Part shown: piece by piece, positions 4,800-6,594 of the stretch
Numbering within the stretch: the stretch's first letter is position 1
How the letters are laid out: each line of letters begins with the position of its first letter
Source: an uncultured Treponema sp.
GTDB lineage: Bacteria > Spirochaetota > Spirochaetia > Treponematales > Treponemataceae
Length of the DNA: 6,594 nucleotides
Assembly: GCF_938029485.1 (NCBI RefSeq)
Contig: NZ_CALHGC010000071.1
Location: 1-6,594, forward strand
Reading direction: 5' to 3'
The notes under the pieces: model-generated
Told to the model about the DNA's origin: nothing
Database searches by the model: none
Seen by the model: the letters and a program-made list of their open reading frames with translations, nothing else
Made by a program: the position numbers and the translations under genes

Positions 4800-6594
4800 A
4801 TGAAAGACGAAAACAATTCAGGATATATTAAATCGGTGCTTTTGCCGTCCATAGCGGGGCTTGCCCGTAAGATTAAAGACGGCTTTTGTGCCGAAAAAGT
4901 TTTTTCCGTTCTCTTTATTGTAAGTTTTTTTGCCGTTATCTCAGCGATGCTGTTTACGACGCTTGACCGCGGCGGCCTTGCCTATTTAGATCTTGATGAA
5001 TTTCCTGTGGGGCGGGTTGCCGAGCGCGATGTTATCGCAGGCAGGGATATTTCTTATACGGATCAGGCGGCGACGGAGATTAGAAGAGCCGCCCGCTTAC
5101 AGTCACTCGCTCCTATTTTTATGCAGGATATGGAGCTTGTATCCGATACGCTCAAAAAATATGATGAGTTTGTTTCATTTATGACCGCGTTGCATAACGA
5201 TGCGGAGGCAACCTTTGACGCGCGTGTGCAGGAACAATATCCGGGGCTGTTTGACGTCCAAGTTTTGAAAAAATTGCAGAAGTCGGAACAATTTGACAGT
5301 ATTTTAGCCGCCGCTCAAGCAATCGTCAAACAAATTATGGCGGTCGGTATTGCGGAATTTCCCGAAAAAGGACTTGAGGGTTTTAATCAAACGGAAATCA
5401 CACTGGTGATGCGGCGGGGAAATAACCGCGAGTATATCAATATTCAAACGAGTGCGGTTATTAAAAAAGAAAATCTGGATTCATATATTAAAAGCGCTAT
5501 ACGGGCGCTCGATGCAACGCTCAATATTGATATTACGGCTGCGCTCATTCGGCCGTTTTTGCAGCCGACCGTCATTTATGATGAAAAAGAAACGGAAATG
5601 CGGGCACAGGAAGCGCTGAAGCAGGTGCAGCCGGTTATCGTAACCATTCAAAAAAATCAAAAGATTATTAAACGCGGCTTTATTATTACGGCGGAAAATT
5701 ACCGGCAGCTGCAAGCCTATTCCGATTCCGGCAATTATCTTGATCTGAATAAATTTTTCGGTCTTTCCGCCTTTATCCTCTGTCTCTATATAATCGGTGT
5801 CTTTATGCTGTCGGCGCAGACAATGAGTGATCGGCTGAAAGAAAGCCGAAAGGTCTTTTTGCTGCTGCTCTCGCTTGCCGTATATCTTATCGTGCTATTT
5901 ACGGCAAAGGCCTTGTCGCTCGTACAGGCGCTCGACATTATCCCGTTTATTCCCGCTGCGCTGACCGCTATGCTGGTTTCAACGCTTATTTCTACACGGG
6001 TTGCGATACGGATGGTATTTCTTGTCATGCTGATTGTGCTGACTGCAACCGGCTTTAAACTTGAACCGGCGCTTTTCGCACTGTTTTCCGGCTTATCGGC
6101 CGTATCGCTGACAAAATTAACCGGTCGGCGGATGGATTTGATTAAAACATCGTGTCAACTCGCGGTTATTCATCCGATTATTACGTTTGTGCTCTGTACG
6201 GTGTTTCCGGACTCATATAGCGACTTTGTCTTTGTACTGCTCGGCTCGGTTATCAACGGCTTTATCAGCGGTATCTTCGTGCTCGGTTTTTTGCCTATTT
6301 TGGAAGACCGGCTGAATACGCCGACCTGCTTCCGCTTGATGGAGCTTTCCGACCTTAACTCTCCGACGATGAAGCAGCTGTTGTTGACGGCTTCCGGTAC
6401 CTATAACCACACGATGATGGTTGCAACATTGGCGGAAGCAGCCTGCCGCGAAATCGGGGCAGACGCGCTGTTGGCGCGGGTCGGCGCGTATTATCACGAC
6501 ATCGGTAAGATGGCAAACACCGAATACTTTGTCGAAAACCAAACGTCATATAACAAGCACTTGGATTTAAACCCGCGTCTTTCGGCGGCCATTA
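4800..6594 (+). CDS. pgpH: PgpH-type 7TM-HD family protein, probable cyclic-di-AMP phosphodiesterase (partial)
   Basis: The frame is open from ATG 4800 to the window edge: 598 codons, with roughly 100-150 more expected. A short cytoplasmic N-terminus leads to a membrane helix at about 33-54. A large extracytoplasmic region (about 55-318) follows, then a bundle of about seven helices starting near 320 (FFGLSAFILCLYIIG) and ending near 500 (FVLGFLPILEDRL). The cytoplasmic HD domain begins around 515. Its metal-binding residues are visible: His537 in GTYNHTMMVATLAEAA, His566-Asp567 in ARVGAYYHDIGKM, and His587 in the last visible segment. In Listeria and Bacillus this domain order cleaves cyclic-di-AMP; that activity is inferred here from homology. 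The gene follows phoH closely, and the rest of the HD domain lies outside the window. Confidence 0.93.
   Translation, partial: MKDENNSGYIKSVLLPSIAGLARKIKDGFCAEKVFSVLFIVSFFAVISAMLFTTLDRGGLAYLDLDEFPVGRVAERDVIAGRDISYTDQAATEIRRAARLQSLAPIFMQDMELVSDTLKKYDEFVSFMTALHNDAEATFDARVQEQYPGLFDVQVLKKLQKSEQFDSILAAAQAIVKQIMAVGIAEFPEKGLEGFNQTEITLVMRRGNNREYINIQTSAVIKKENLDSYIKSAIRALDATLNIDITAALIRPFLQPTVIYDEKETEMRAQEALKQVQPVIVTIQKNQKIIKRGFIITAENYRQLQAYSDSGNYLDLNKFFGLSAFILCLYIIGVFMLSAQTMSDRLKESRKVFLLLLSLAVYLIVLFTAKALSLVQALDIIPFIPAALTAMLVSTLISTRVAIRMVFLVMLIVLTATGFKLEPALFALFSGLSAVSLTKLTGRRMDLIKTSCQLAVIHPIITFVLCTVFPDSYSDFVFVLLGSVINGFISGIFVLGFLPILEDRLNTPTCFRLMELSDLNSPTMKQLLLTASGTYNHTMMVATLAEAACREIGADALLARVGAYYHDIGKMANTEYFVENQTSYNKHLDLNPRLSAAI

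Noticed and set aside
6213..6542. 109-codon minus-strand ORF opposite pgpH
   Set aside because: It lies entirely antisense to the conserved membrane and HD region of pgpH, and its low-complexity composition looks like a shadow frame.
1..6594. CRISPR arrays, transposons, phage or toxin-antitoxin genes
   Set aside because: No direct-repeat array with spacers, terminal inverted repeats, transposase or integrase motif, or small paired toxin-like genes was seen on either strand.

Overview
The window looks like ordinary chromosomal DNA from a spirochaete, most likely an oral-type Treponema. This is inferred from the moderate GC content, the gene set, and a mraZ-rsmH-ftsL start to a division cluster. 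No database search was possible, so the genus is not certain. There are no rRNA or tRNA genes, CRISPR arrays, transposases or phage genes. The seven protein genes form two divergent blocks around a regulatory intergenic region of about 300 bp.

Left block (minus strand, bases 1-1595): mraZ, rsmH and a small FtsL-like membrane protein, the last cut by the window edge. mraZ and rsmH are 5 nt apart, and rsmH and the FtsL-like gene overlap by ATGA. A good sigma70-type promoter (TTGACA-16-TAAAAT, 1634-1661) drives the block. A ladder of AAAGTGG-like boxes, exactly 10 bp apart, runs from the -10 element into the first mraZ codons. This is the expected autorepressor site of MraZ.

Intergenic region (1596-1900): besides the mraZ promoter and operator it holds three structures on the plus strand. 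The first is a chain of four mutually exclusive pairing segments ending in a T-run (1672-1742), which resembles an attenuator. The second is a TTGCGG-17-TATAAT promoter (1777-1805). The third is a 50-nt imperfect hairpin at the likely 5' end of the antiporter mRNA (1820-1869).

Right block (plus strand, bases 1901-6594): a CPA2-type cation/proton antiporter with an Asp-Asp motif, followed by a possible terminator. Then come an FtnA-type ferritin with its own candidate promoter, a PhoH-family ATPase and the first 598 codons of a PgpH-type 7TM-HD protein (probable cyclic-di-AMP phosphodiesterase) that runs off the right edge. In many bacteria phoH and the HD gene are followed by ybeY, which is therefore predicted just beyond the window.

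The genes are well-known families. The novelty, if any, is in the control regions: the phased MraZ boxes overlapping a GTG start codon, the attenuator-like leader, the antiporter 5' hairpin, and a 21-bp dyad on the ferritin promoter. No previously undescribed multi-gene system was seen.
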